DNA from: Thiohalophilus thiocyanatoxydans
GTDB lineage: Bacteria > Pseudomonadota > Gammaproteobacteria > UBA6429 > Thiohalophilaceae
Assembly: GCF_004366735.1 (NCBI RefSeq)
Contig: NZ_SOQX01000005.1
Span: 79,501 to 143,500 of the forward strand
Direction of reading: 5' to 3'
Length of the DNA: 64,000 nt
Part shown: positions 46,664-55,674 of the stretch, piece after piece
Numbering within the stretch: the first letter of the stretch is position 1
Layout of the letters: every line of letters begins with the position of its first letter
Made by a program: the position numbers and the translations under genes
The notes under the pieces: generated by a model
The model's database searches: none
What the model was told of the DNA's origin: nothing
The model's input: the letters and a program-made list of their open reading frames with translations, nothing else

Positions 46664-47221
46664 TCACGTTGCGGGACGTTCCCAGGCGTACTGAGTCATC
46701 GCCTCATCGAGCGGAGTCTGCGCGATGTGGTTGAAGTAGTTGCTCAGAGTCTTCATGCCGACAGCCAGGATCACATCGCCCACCTGCTGCATCCCGAAAC
46801 CGGCATCGAGAAAGTCGCGAATATCCGCTTCACTCAGCCAACCGCGCTTGTCCACCATTTTGGCGGTAAAGGTGCGCAGGGCTTCGAGTTTGGGATCGTC
46901 GATGGGGCGATCATCACGCAGTGCCGCGATCGCCTCGGCCGGGACCTGCGCCATGTCGGCGATCATGGAGTGAGCGGCGACACAATAGTCACAACCGTTG
47001 TAGCGGCTGACCGCGAGCAGGGCAACCTGCTGCTCCTGCGGGCTCAGGCTGCTGTTGGCGTAGAGCCCGGAAAGGGTCAGATACCCCTCGGCCAGCGCCG
47101 GTGAATTGGCCATGCCGCTGATCAGGTTGGGGACAAAGCCGAAGGCCTGTTTGGCCTGGTCCATGGTCGGCAGTGCGGCTTGCGGGGCGGAATTTTCATC
47201 GTGAAAGGTAAACTGGGTCAT
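46664..47221 (-). CDS. Carboxymuconolactone decarboxylase / AhpD-family protein
   Basis: The 185-residue protein has the CMD core with CDYCVAAH (C77, C80, H84), the redox pair of AhpD-like peroxidases. Such proteins reduce peroxides or electrophiles with thiol help. It is divergent from the TetR gene, and its predicted promoter and start region carry two palindromes of the shared 16-base type. It lies upstream of the old yellow enzyme gene on the same strand, 200 bases away. Confidence 0.85.
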   Translation of the reverse strand: MTQFTFHDENSAPQAALPTMDQAKQAFGFVPNLISGMANSPALAEGYLTLSGLYANSSLSPQEQQVALLAVSRYNGCDYCVAAHSMIADMAQVPAEAIAALRDDRPIDDPKLEALRTFTAKMVDKRGWLSEADIRDFLDAGFGMQQVGDVILAVGMKTLSNYFNHIAQTPLDEAMTQYAWERPAT

Positions 47222-47242
47222 TGGAGCGCCTCCCGGTTGATT

Positions 47243-47308
47243 TTGAATGAATGTTCAATATCGACCAGTATGGCAATACTTGAACGTTTGTTCAAGTATT
47301 GCTATGAT
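47243..47308. promoter_or_regulatory. Divergent promoters with two TetR-type operators
   Basis: Operator A is TTGAATGAATGTTCAA (47243-47258). Operator B is TTGAACGTTTGTTCAA (47280-47295), the core of a 30-base perfect palindrome with arms GCAATACTTGAAC at 47273-47285 and its complement at 47290-47302. For tetR (plus), TTGAAC 47280-47285 and TATGAT 47303-47308 are 17 apart. For the CMD gene (minus), TTGAAC 47295-47290 and CATACT 47272-47267 are 17 apart. Both -35 hexamers lie inside operator B. Confidence 0.75.
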
Positions 47309-47474
47309 ACTTTATACACTGACCTGACAAAGTCATGAAGATCTCGGTCGGGTGACTGTATGCCAGGTGCCTGATCGCAGGAAAGGTCATGATTGGCCAC
47401 GGTCCGGCCTGCATTCATCGGACAAAGAAGGTCCCCGACACAGCAAGCGACACGACATAGAGTGAGACAACACC

Positions 47475-48071
47475 ATGCCACGCCCCATTGAATTTGATCG
47501 CGAGGAAGCCCTGCGCCGCGCCATGAGCGTTTTCTGGCGCCAGGGCTACCACGCCACCTCGGTCAAGGACCTGAGCGCCGCGACCCATCTGCAGCCGGGC
47601 AGCCTGTACGGCACGTTTCGCAACAAACGCAGTCTGTTCATCGCCGCGCTGGATGCCTACTTCAGCGGTATCCGCGAGCGTATCCAGTCCTGTCTGCATG
47701 GCGATGGAGCACCGTTGACGCGGCTACGTACCTTTTTTGACATGTTAATCGAGGAGATGGTGGGCGATTCGGACAACAAGGGGTGTCTGCTGGTCAACAC
47801 GCTGCTCGAGACGCCGGCGGATGATACGGAAATCAACCGGCGGGTAAGCGACATGTTCGCCGAGGTGGAAGCGGAGTTTGCTCGCGTACTGCGTGAGGCG
47901 CAATCCCGCGGCGAACTGGACGCCAGCCGCGATCCGGCCGCCCTGGCGCGTCTGCTGGTGGCCGGTATCTACGGGCTGCGGGTCTATCACAAGACCCGGC
48001 CCGACGCCGAAAAAGTCCACGAAATCATCGATAACCTGTTTTATGCTCTGGGCACGCCGGCAAAACATTGA
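47475..48071 (+). CDS. TetR/AcrR-family regulator, NemR-like
   Basis: The 198-residue protein has a TetR N-terminal DNA-binding domain (ATSVKDLSAATHLQPGSLYGTFRNK, given here as part of the helix-turn-helix at about 25-50) and a helical ligand domain. C104 in KGCLLVNTL lines up with C106 of E. coli NemR (SGCL), the residue that senses quinones, bleach and other electrophiles; C73 is a second candidate. It is divergent from the CMD gene across two palindromic operators, so autorepression is likely. Confidence 0.85.
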   Translation: MPRPIEFDREEALRRAMSVFWRQGYHATSVKDLSAATHLQPGSLYGTFRNKRSLFIAALDAYFSGIRERIQSCLHGDGAPLTRLRTFFDMLIEEMVGDSDNKGCLLVNTLLETPADDTEINRRVSDMFAEVEAEFARVLREAQSRGELDASRDPAALARLLVAGIYGLRVYHKTRPDAEKVHEIIDNLFYALGTPAKH

Positions 48072-48181
48072 ACCGGCGTGGCCGTACTTCAATAGCATAG
48101 ACGCTCCGACCAGCCGATCACTGCGGGTTCGCGAAATGCCCCTGCGCCTCGCAGTGGGTACCGGTATTCAGCTTCGCATGT

Positions 48182-48922
48182 TCAAAGCTGTTGCAAGGCC
48201 TCGACAATCGCCGCCGGTTCCATCCGTTCCTTGTAGTCCACATCGGCGGCGCCCGCCCGAATGACACCCTCGCGGTCGATAATATAGGTCGCCGGTACCG
48301 GCAGCACATAGCGACCGTCACCGTTATAGTCGGCCAGATCGAGGCCGAAATTACGCCGGTAGACATCAACCAGCTCCATCGGCACCTCGAAGTAGAGGTT
48401 GTAGGCTTTCATCGCCGAGCTGTCCAGATCGCTCAGAATCTCGAACGGGTAATCGTCTTCCTTCACCTGCTTCAGCGACTTGTCCGGCTTTTGCGGTGTC
48501 ACTGTGATCAACTGCGCCCCCTCGGCCTTGATCGCCGGCAGGCTTTCGCGCAGGGTATGCAGTTGCAGATTGCAGTAAGGACACCAGGCACCGCGATAGA
48601 ATACGAGCACGACCGGCCCCTTCTTCAGCTGTTCATACAGACTGACTGAGTCGCCAAATGCATTCGGCAGGGTAAAGTCCGGTGCCTTCTCGCCTATCTT
48701 GAGTCCCGGATCCGGCATGTTTTCCGCCAGATCCTCGCCGGCCTGTTGCATGATCCGTTGATCTTCGGGGCTCAGTTTGGACCCTTTCGACTTTTGCTTG
48801 CGTTCAGCCTCAAATTGTTCCCGTGCCTGTTCGTAGCTGGGAACGGATTCGGCCGCCGCCGGTGGCAGCGCCAGAGCGGTGAGCAGAAAAACAGGCAGTG
48901 CCACTTGGTACAGGGTGCGCAT
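48182..48922 (-). CDS. Exported AhpC/TSA-type peroxiredoxin-like protein
   Basis: The 246-residue protein has a signal peptide (ends AAA-ES), a charged coiled-coil-like linker (about 30-70) and a thioredoxin-like AhpC/TSA domain with GAWCPYCNLQL (C114, C117). Proteins of this class reduce peroxides or disulfides in the periplasm. It follows dsrE2 by 70 bases on the same strand and may belong to the tusA-dsrE2 transcript. Confidence 0.85.
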   Translation of the reverse strand: MRTLYQVALPVFLLTALALPPAAAESVPSYEQAREQFEAERKQKSKGSKLSPEDQRIMQQAGEDLAENMPDPGLKIGEKAPDFTLPNAFGDSVSLYEQLKKGPVVLVFYRGAWCPYCNLQLHTLRESLPAIKAEGAQLITVTPQKPDKSLKQVKEDDYPFEILSDLDSSAMKAYNLYFEVPMELVDVYRRNFGLDLADYNGDGRYVLPVPATYIIDREGVIRAGAADVDYKERMEPAAIVEALQQL

Positions 48923-48992
48923 AATTCGTCCTTTTTAATCTCAAAGAGTTAACTGCCCGTCATCAATGGACAGTGCTTGTGCCAGAGCCTTA

Positions 48993-49475
48993 TCAGGTAA
49001 ACAGGCAGATATCCGAGTCGCCGGCGAATTCAAAGAACATCGCCGCGCCGCCGTATTCAATCCCTTCGATAAAACTTGTCTGTTCCATATCAAACAGATC
49101 CACGGTCATCTGACAGGCGATCATTTTCACATCCGCCTCCATGCAGAGACCGCGCAAATCCTCGACACTCGCCACACCCTTGCTTTTAAGTTTGCTTTTC
49201 ATCATCGAGGTCATGAGCGACTGCATGCCGGGGATGGCTGTCCCGAGTACCGGAAACCATTTATCCATGCCCAGGGGCATCGGCATGCCGGGGTTACCCA
49301 GCGGCGAGACCTTCAGATCCAGATCCCGGCGTAGCAGTTGCAATCCATAGAAGGTGAAGAAGATCTGTACCTGGTAGCCCAGTGCCGCGGCAGTGGAGGC
49401 CAGGATAAACGGCGGATACGCCCAGTCCAGCGTACCCTTGGTGGCAATAATGGCCAGTTTCTTTTCATCACTCAT
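48993..49475 (-). CDS. DsrE2-family sulfur-transfer protein
   Basis: The 160-residue protein matches DsrE2: KLAIIATKGTLDWAYPP at the start, a hydrophobic middle (FFTFYGLQLL) and two conserved cysteines, C111 (LCMEAD) and C121 (IACQMTVDLF). DsrE2 proteins occur next to tusA and rhodanese genes in sulfur oxidisers, where they are thought to carry sulfane sulfur at the membrane. It starts 15 bases after tusA. Confidence 0.88.
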   Translation of the reverse strand: MSDEKKLAIIATKGTLDWAYPPFILASTAAALGYQVQIFFTFYGLQLLRRDLDLKVSPLGNPGMPMPLGMDKWFPVLGTAIPGMQSLMTSMMKSKLKSKGVASVEDLRGLCMEADVKMIACQMTVDLFDMEQTSFIEGIEYGGAAMFFEFAGDSDICLFT

Positions 49476-49490
49476 GGTCTTCTCCCGTCT

Positions 49491-49715
49491 TCAGGCTTTT
49501 TGAATCAAAAAGTGAAACGTCCCGTTTTCCTCGCGAGACTCCTGCAGCTGATGCCCGGTCTGCCTGGCAAAGGCTTCAAAATCCCTGACCGCTCCCGGGT
49601 CGGTCGCCTCGATGTGCAGCACCTGGCCGGCGTCCATTTGCGCAATCGATTTTTTGGCACGCAAAATCGGCAACGGACAATTGAGCCCTTTGGCATCCAG
49701 TTCCTGATCGGCCAT
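49491..49715 (-). CDS. tusA: TusA sulfur-carrier protein
   Basis: The 74-residue protein has the TusA signature KGLNCPLPILRAKK with the persulfide-carrying C13 in CPLP. TusA passes sulfane sulfur between enzymes; in sulfur oxidisers it works with rhodanese, DsrE2 and the sHdr or Dsr systems. It is the first gene of the tusA-dsrE2(-peroxiredoxin) unit, whose predicted promoter carries the same kind of palindrome as the tetR region. Confidence 0.93.
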   Translation of the reverse strand: MADQELDAKGLNCPLPILRAKKSIAQMDAGQVLHIEATDPGAVRDFEAFARQTGHQLQESREENGTFHFLIQKA

Positions 49716-49757
49716 AACGTCCTCCTCGGGTTGAATGGGGTTCAGCGCGCATTATTC

Positions 49758-49813
49758 ATGAACGAGCGCTCAATAATTAACTTCACTGTAGCTGTTATTG
49801 AGCGATCATTCAA
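49758..49813 (-). promoter_or_regulatory. tusA promoter with two operators like those at tetR
   Basis: Palindromes TTGAGCGATCATTCAA (49798-49813) and ATGAACGAGCGCTCAA (49758-49773) share the TTGA-N8-TCAA form with the tetR-region operators. On the minus strand -35 TTGAAT (49813-49808) lies inside the first, and -10 TACAGT (49790-49785) follows after 17 bases, with the second palindrome just downstream. The layout nearly superimposes on the CMD promoter. Confidence 0.7.
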
Positions 49814-49987
49814 GTACTCGGCAATCTTTTCCCCGGCAACCGAAAAGACCCACATCAGGTTTGGCTTTTGCAGAATAAAATGAGTTAAAACGAGAGGTTG
49901 GCGAGTGCTAGCCCTTCTATACTGTCCCTGTTACGCTGGCCAGCAACGGGTTGATTCAGACCCGACCAACCCGATCGAGGCACCCGC

Positions 49988-50785
49988 ATGTGGATGCGAA
50001 CAACCTGCAATCTTGAGTTCCAACTGGCCTACCCCACGCCGTTGATTCTCATGCTGCGTGCTCGCAGCGGACCGCGGCAGTGGATTGCGCGGGAGAGCTA
50101 TACCCTTGCACCCGTTCTGCCCGTGCAGGAGTATACGGACATCTTCGGCAATCTCTGCCAGCGCCTGACCGCACCGGCCGGGGAGTTTTATGTCCGCACC
50201 TCCGCGGATGTCATCACCCGCGACAGCCTTGAAGAAGCACCGGGCGGTGGTTTTGTCGACATCCCGGATCTGCCGGACAACGTGCTCATGTACCTGCTGC
50301 CCAGCCGCTATTGCGAGTCGGACAGGTTCGGCAACATGGCGCGGGAGATCGTCGACGGGCTGCCACTGGGCTACGACCAGGTGGCGCAAATCACCCACTG
50401 GCTGCGCGAGTCAATTCGCTATGCGCCGGGCACCAGCGCCTTTCCCCTTTCGGCGGTCGAGGTCAATCTGCAGGGCGAAGGCGTCTGCCGGGATCTCTCC
50501 CATCTGGGCATCAGCCTGTGCCGGGCACTCAGTATTCCGGCACGGCTGGTGGTCGGATATCTGCACGCCCTGGAACCGATGGACATGCACGCCTGGTTCG
50601 AGGCCTATGTGGACAACCACTGGTACACCTTCGATCCCACCGAGAGCACCCTGCGCGGCGGACGACTCGCTGTCGCCTACGGACGCGACGCGGCCGATGT
50701 GGCAATCTACACCCAGTTCGGCCCGCCGGCCACTTACAGTGATATGCAGGTCGGTGTCGAACTGCTCGAAGTCCCGCCCGGTTGA
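49988..50785 (+). CDS. Transglutaminase-like protein
   Basis: The 265-residue protein has an N-terminal beta region (bacterial transglutaminase-like N domain) and a transglutaminase core with catalytic C167 (GEGVCRDLSHLG), H201 (DMHAWFEAYV) and D216 (TFDPTE). Such enzymes act as cysteine proteases or amidases, often on cross-links; substrates are usually unknown. No signal peptide is seen. The gene stands alone, and the 292 bases after it hold no supported gene. Confidence 0.85.
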   Translation: MWMRTTCNLEFQLAYPTPLILMLRARSGPRQWIARESYTLAPVLPVQEYTDIFGNLCQRLTAPAGEFYVRTSADVITRDSLEEAPGGGFVDIPDLPDNVLMYLLPSRYCESDRFGNMAREIVDGLPLGYDQVAQITHWLRESIRYAPGTSAFPLSAVEVNLQGEGVCRDLSHLGISLCRALSIPARLVVGYLHALEPMDMHAWFEAYVDNHWYTFDPTESTLRGGRLAVAYGRDAADVAIYTQFGPPATYSDMQVGVELLEVPPG

Positions 50786-51077
50786 TGCCGGCAACCCCGT
50801 ATTACACGGTTATCCCACCTGCCCAACAACGGTATCTCTCCGCTCGTCATCACCCTGCCATCCAAAGGACTTCACTCGCGTGTTGCAGTATGGCGTAGCG
50901 GACAAAGTCCGTTGTATCGAGAAAGCAAGCACCCGTCTTGCCCGATCAGGGCTCGTCCGGGATATCGCGAAACCCGTATGAAAACCGTCTGTTCTCACGA
51001 TCTGTATTATTGAGCTCAAAGGTGGCAGCAGACTTGTAACACACGACAAAGCGCCGTCCACGATTGTCCATTTCTAC

Positions 51078-51563
51078 TCATAAAGCATTCCGGGACGATA
51101 CGCCCCCTCCGGAATCGGGTCGGATAATAAGGCGTTGGTGATAGTTATCAATACACTCATAGCAAATATATGAGCCATCACCGAACACCAGCTGATCTGA
51201 ACTGGAAAATGTTTTTCTGCAAAAATCGCAACGGGGAACCAACTCATGCTGTTCCCTGCGTTTTGCGGCCTCCTGGGGTTTCAGCCAGCTGATCGACACA
51301 CCGGCGTACTCGGTTTGTGCGTTACGCCTGGCTTCATCAATACTTTCAAAGTGTCGGGTGTGCAGGGTTTTCCAGTCATCATCACAATAATACAGCGCAA
51401 AACCCGTCCCCTCCCTTTTTTGGCATATCGCCAGTTGGGTGACACGACAGGCGTAATGCCTTGGCCGGTTCAAAATCCCGCCTGGCTGCGGCGATTGATC
51501 ACCTTCCAATACAGCAAATGCCTTGACTGTGGAGCAATTCAAAATTCGCGGTATATTTCTCAT
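51078..51563 (-). CDS. Unknown protein with a ClpX-type C4 zinc finger
   Basis: From ATG 51563, with AAGGAGGT five bases upstream, the 161-residue protein has an uncharacterised N-terminal half and a C-terminal zinc finger C112-x2-C115-x18-C134-x2-C137 (CDFC ... GDGSYICYECIDNYHQRL). This closely matches the zinc domain of ClpX, which binds adaptors and substrates, but no AAA ATPase domain follows. It could be an adaptor, a decoy or a nucleic-acid-linked factor. Confidence 0.7.
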   Translation of the reverse strand: MRNIPRILNCSTVKAFAVLEGDQSPQPGGILNRPRHYACRVTQLAICQKREGTGFALYYCDDDWKTLHTRHFESIDEARRNAQTEYAGVSISWLKPQEAAKRREQHELVPRCDFCRKTFSSSDQLVFGDGSYICYECIDNYHQRLIIRPDSGGGVSSRNAL

Positions 51564-51806
51564 CACTACCTCCTTGAGAAGACCCGGTGGAGAGCGAATA
51601 AAAAGTATAGACCCGTTCAGGCGAATGCTGAAAAATAAAAACAAACAAAGATAGTGTGATCAATTCTGCTTGCCTGCCGACCCGCGAGACATTGATCTTG
51701 TTGATAAAACGGCATTTCAGCAGATAATGGAAAGCAGAAATACTTATATTAGTTATTTTTTATATCGACTACAACCTCATTAAAGACATCGCTATTCCAT
51801 GGTGAG

Positions 51807-52730
51807 TCATTCCTGCTCGCCATTACCAAACAGATTGAACAGGTTCAGATCCACCTCGAATGGCACCTCTTTTGCCGCATCAAGCTTTGACTCAAGTCTG
51901 CCAAAGTAATAAGCCATTTGGTGGTGTTGCAGATTACTTTCCGAGGGAATCTGTTTGCTGAAGTCGGTAACACGTAGCATGCTGGCAACGCCTTCCAGTA
52001 TCGCGTAGTGATTATCCGGCAGCAGGATCACTTCCTGGCCGATGTGCCAGTATATATCCAGCTTATAAATGTCCGAATAATCCAGAGGCGGCAAAAGAGG
52101 CACCATATCCCTGGGTGTTACCACGCGAAGAATGTTCAGATGAGAAAATTTTTCCGCCCCTGCAATATTGGTAACTTTCGGCTGACCAAAGGTCACAACT
52201 CGCGTCACATCAAACTGATCCAGGTCCAGATACATAGCCAGAATCAATGCCACAGCACCACCCAGGCTGTGTCCGGTGGTACTGAGTGCATAATCAGGTT
52301 TCAAATTCGGTTTGACTTCCCGGTATATTCTTTCCGCCGCCAGAGAGAATCCCCGATGCAGACGCACTCCTGCATGCGCATCGGTGACGAGTTTAAGGTC
52401 CATATCCAGCATGGTGTTTTCAACATTCGATGTGCCTCTTACTGCAATAACCTGGGTTTTGTCCTTATCATTTGTCAGCAGGTAATAGGCAACGGACAGT
52501 TTCGGGATATCGCCGTAATGAGTGAGAGAGTAATCACTTGACTGCCCGATCTCGTCAATTCGGGACTTGCCGAGATAGGCGGCATTTGAAAAGCGAGCAT
52601 AATCCTTTACCAATTCGAAATCGATCGCATCCTGTCCCGCGACCGTTACGCCGGGAACCACGCCAAGGGAACCCAGAATGATCAGAAAAAATAATAATCG
52701 GGCCTGATTGAGAAAGCGCAATAGAAACAT
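51807..52730 (-). CDS. Exported class 3 lipase
   Basis: The 307-residue alpha/beta hydrolase has a signal peptide, the oxyanion-side IAVRGTSN, the nucleophile elbow TTGHSLGGAVA (S155), and later Asp and His candidates in VTPRDMVP and PDNHYAIL. Class 3 lipases cleave triacylglycerols or phospholipids. It lies 47 bases before the neighbouring membrane-anchored gene on the same strand; the two could be one unit. Confidence 0.85.
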   Translation of the reverse strand: MFLLRFLNQARLLFFLIILGSLGVVPGVTVAGQDAIDFELVKDYARFSNAAYLGKSRIDEIGQSSDYSLTHYGDIPKLSVAYYLLTNDKDKTQVIAVRGTSNVENTMLDMDLKLVTDAHAGVRLHRGFSLAAERIYREVKPNLKPDYALSTTGHSLGGAVALILAMYLDLDQFDVTRVVTFGQPKVTNIAGAEKFSHLNILRVVTPRDMVPLLPPLDYSDIYKLDIYWHIGQEVILLPDNHYAILEGVASMLRVTDFSKQIPSESNLQHHQMAYYFGRLESKLDAAKEVPFEVDLNLFNLFGNGEQE

Positions 52731-52777
52731 TCGTTTTGTTTATAAATCCGCATGCATCTTCATTAATCCTTAAACCC

Positions 52778-53578
52778 CTACTGCAACATATTTTTCAGCT
52801 TGTCTTCCGCTTTTTTCTTCTCTTTTTCGATTTCGGAATCCGCCTTGTCCTTCATTTTGGCTTTCTCTTCTTCCACTTTTTCCCTGGCCTCGGTTTCAAG
52901 TTTATCCAGTTCCGCATCGATCCCTTTTTTCCTGATTTCCTTGTTTGCTGTATCAATCAGACGTTGCAGAATCTCTCTGGTGAGCTCACTCGCGGTTGCC
53001 CCCTGGCTGCCGCCCAGATCGGTCATGTGGATAGCTGGAAGTTCCAGATCGTAGTCCTTGTCAAGTGGTGTCACTTTTGCGGTGATACGACCCTGTTCAA
53101 AGATCAGGCGTCGAATAATCAGCCTCGGTCCCTGTGCATCGGCTTTTTCCGAGCCGGATTTATCCTCCCCTGCAGCCCTGCTGGCAACAAGATTTTTCTT
53201 CAACTCATACAGATTGGCTTTTTTGTCCGCGTTGATTTCAAAAAATACGCCGGGCTCCCGTACAGTCACATGATTGATAACATAAGGCTCCTCCCTGACC
53301 GATTTAAGATCAATCCCCATTCCCGTTTCACCCAGGGTAATGGCATTCGGCAGATCAAAACCTTCGGGGTTGGCGACGCTCAGTTCATAAATCGCACCAT
53401 CTCCCTCGGTAAGTTTGATTCGGACTCTGTCCACCCGAACGGCAGTCTGCGTCGCCTCGGAACCGTATTTTTCGATGGCGCCTTTGACGATCGCATCAAG
53501 ATTGGTGAACAAATAAAACAGACCGGCGGTGATCGCTATCACTACCAGTACAACCAGGCTGAGAATAATTTTTTTCAT
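52778..53578 (-). CDS. Membrane-anchored AsmA-like protein with a coiled-coil tail
   Basis: The 266-residue protein has an N-terminal membrane anchor (MKKIILSLVVLVVIAITAG), a beta-rich middle that resembles part of an AsmA domain (ELSVANPEGFDLPNAITLGETG ... LIIRRLIFEQGRI, shown in part) and a charged coiled-coil end rich in Lys and Glu. AsmA-type proteins are involved in lipid transport or envelope stability. It is upstream of the lipase gene on the same strand. Confidence 0.65.
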   Translation of the reverse strand: MKKIILSLVVLVVIAITAGLFYLFTNLDAIVKGAIEKYGSEATQTAVRVDRVRIKLTEGDGAIYELSVANPEGFDLPNAITLGETGMGIDLKSVREEPYVINHVTVREPGVFFEINADKKANLYELKKNLVASRAAGEDKSGSEKADAQGPRLIIRRLIFEQGRITAKVTPLDKDYDLELPAIHMTDLGGSQGATASELTREILQRLIDTANKEIRKKGIDAELDKLETEAREKVEEEKAKMKDKADSEIEKEKKKAEDKLKNMLQ

Positions 53579-53801
53579 TTCTGATACCGGATGGATACCC
53601 TGTTGGCTATATACTTGATTCTACTAACATAGTGGATTGCCCGGGCCTATTCAACGACTTATACTGGCTTCTGGATACCATTATTTATGTTGATTTCTGT
53701 TACATTCAGGTACTGGTTAGCATCTGCATGATTATCCGGCAATTTCCTCTGTTGCTGTTTTAGCCGGCAACTATCGATACCAACAGACGGCGGGGAACAC
53801 T

Positions 53802-55496
53802 ATGTACAATGTCGCCACCCGGGGCCCCTTCAAAGGGTTGAATCCACGCGCGGCCTTTCTCTCCATGCTGGGTGTGCTCATCATCACCTTGCTGGCGATC
53901 TACCGCACCGCCGAGGTTGAGCAGGCAGTCGTTGCCAGCCGCGCTTTTCTCACCCCACTGCTGGAGTGGTATTATGTGGTCGTGATGGCATTTTTTCTTG
54001 CCATGGTAATCTGGCTGGGAACGGGTCGTTACAAAAACGTGCGCCTCGGTCACGATGAGGAAGTCCCCGAATTCACCACCCTCTCCTGGCTCGCCATGCT
54101 GTTTGCCGCCGGCATGGGTGTCGGGTTGCTGTTCTGGGCGGTTGCCGAACCCTTGAGTCACTACGCAGGTAATCCATTTGTGATCGGCGATAACAACCCG
54201 ATGGCAGCGGATATGTCGATGGTTCTTACCTACTTTCACTGGGGCTTGAATGCCTGGGGTGTCTTTGCCCTGCTGGCGTTAATTCTTGCCTACTTCGGTT
54301 TCCGCAAGGGGCAGCCCCTGGCCCTGCGCTCCGCCCTGCATCCCTTGCTCGGCAAGCACACCCACGGGTGGGCCGGGGATATGGTGGATCTGCTCGCGAT
54401 TCTCGCCACGGTCTTCGGCATCGTCACCACGTTGGGACTGGGCGTACAGCAGTTCGGCGCCGGGCTGGAGCATATTACCGGTCTGGTTAACAGCACGACC
54501 AGCCAGCTTTTCATCACCTTCGCCCTGACTCTGATCGCGATTATCTCGGTCGTTACCGGCTTGCATGTCGGCGTCCAGCGGATCAGTCAGGCCAACCTGT
54601 GGCTCAGTGTCGCACTGCTGGTCCTGTTGCTGATCTGGGGCCCTACCCAGTATCTGTTGTCACTGGTTGTTCAATCCACCGGCACCTACTTTCAGAACCT
54701 CCTGTCTCTCTCCTTTTATACCCATGCCAACCAGCCGGGTGACTGGCATGCCAACTGGACAGTGTTTTACTGGGGCTGGTGGCTTGCCTGGGCGCCTTTT
54801 GTGGGGCTGTTCATTGCCCGTATTTCCCGTGGTCGCACCCTGCGGGAGTTCGTCTTCGGCGTATTACTGATACCCACACTGATCACCTTTGTCTGGCTCG
54901 GTTTGCTGGGTGGTACCGCGCTCTACGCCGAAACCACCGGCCTGGCCAGCATTGCCGAACAGGTGGCCGAGAATCTGACCCGGGCCACCTTTATCACCAT
55001 GGCAACCCTGCAACCGGCGGCCATCGGCTGGGCCGGTGCGATCCTGATTACCGTACTCATTGCCACCTACCTGCTGACTTCGGCCAACGCCGGCATCATC
55101 GTCATCAATACCCTGCTGGCCCACGGCGCCACCGATCATCGTCCGGTTCATCTGATCCTCTGGGGTCTGGCCATCGGCCTGTTGACCGCAGTGTTGTTAC
55201 TGGGTGGCGGACTGGAAACCCTCCAGGGTGCCGTGATCATGGCCGCCCTGCCGTTTTCCCTGGTAATGCTGGTAATGGCGGTAGGCCTGCTGCGCGGCCT
55301 CCAGGATGAACGTTATGCACCACGCCCCGGCGAATACAACATCATCCCCAGCGAGCCATGGCAAATCCCCGATCGTTTACCCGAATCTTATGATGAAGAG
55401 GACAGTGCGCCATCGATCGCTGACAGCGAGGGTAGTCCGGAACAGGAGGAACATCGGGTCGGATCGGGAGCCGGGGAACACCCGTCAAACAACTGA
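53802..55496 (+). CDS. BCCT-family betaine/choline/carnitine transporter
   Basis: The 564-residue carrier has twelve membrane helices with the BCCT signature GMGVGLLFWAVAEP and the later FYWGWWLAWAPFVGLFIARISRGRT-type segment (tryptophan-rich substrate box). The acidic C-terminal tail may take part in osmosensing. BCCT carriers import glycine betaine or related compatible solutes with Na+ or H+ under high salt. It is a single gene and supports a saline habitat. Confidence 0.92.
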   Translation: MYNVATRGPFKGLNPRAAFLSMLGVLIITLLAIYRTAEVEQAVVASRAFLTPLLEWYYVVVMAFFLAMVIWLGTGRYKNVRLGHDEEVPEFTTLSWLAMLFAAGMGVGLLFWAVAEPLSHYAGNPFVIGDNNPMAADMSMVLTYFHWGLNAWGVFALLALILAYFGFRKGQPLALRSALHPLLGKHTHGWAGDMVDLLAILATVFGIVTTLGLGVQQFGAGLEHITGLVNSTTSQLFITFALTLIAIISVVTGLHVGVQRISQANLWLSVALLVLLLIWGPTQYLLSLVVQSTGTYFQNLLSLSFYTHANQPGDWHANWTVFYWGWWLAWAPFVGLFIARISRGRTLREFVFGVLLIPTLITFVWLGLLGGTALYAETTGLASIAEQVAENLTRATFITMATLQPAAIGWAGAILITVLIATYLLTSANAGIIVINTLLAHGATDHRPVHLILWGLAIGLLTAVLLLGGGLETLQGAVIMAALPFSLVMLVMAVGLLRGLQDERYAPRPGEYNIIPSEPWQIPDRLPESYDEEDSAPSIADSEGSPEQEEHRVGSGAGEHPSNN

Positions 55497-55674
55497 ATCA
55501 GCCTCGCCGCCGCATTAACTCCGCGCCCGGGAACCGGGAAGTGTAATCAGGCAGGTTTGATTCATTGTCTCAAGGTAGTCGGCTCACGCCAGCCCCGATC
55601 CATCCACATCCCTGTGAATGTTGCTTTAGCAGGACCGGACAAATTACCTCTCCTCCGGCAGGCAATAATCGGAC

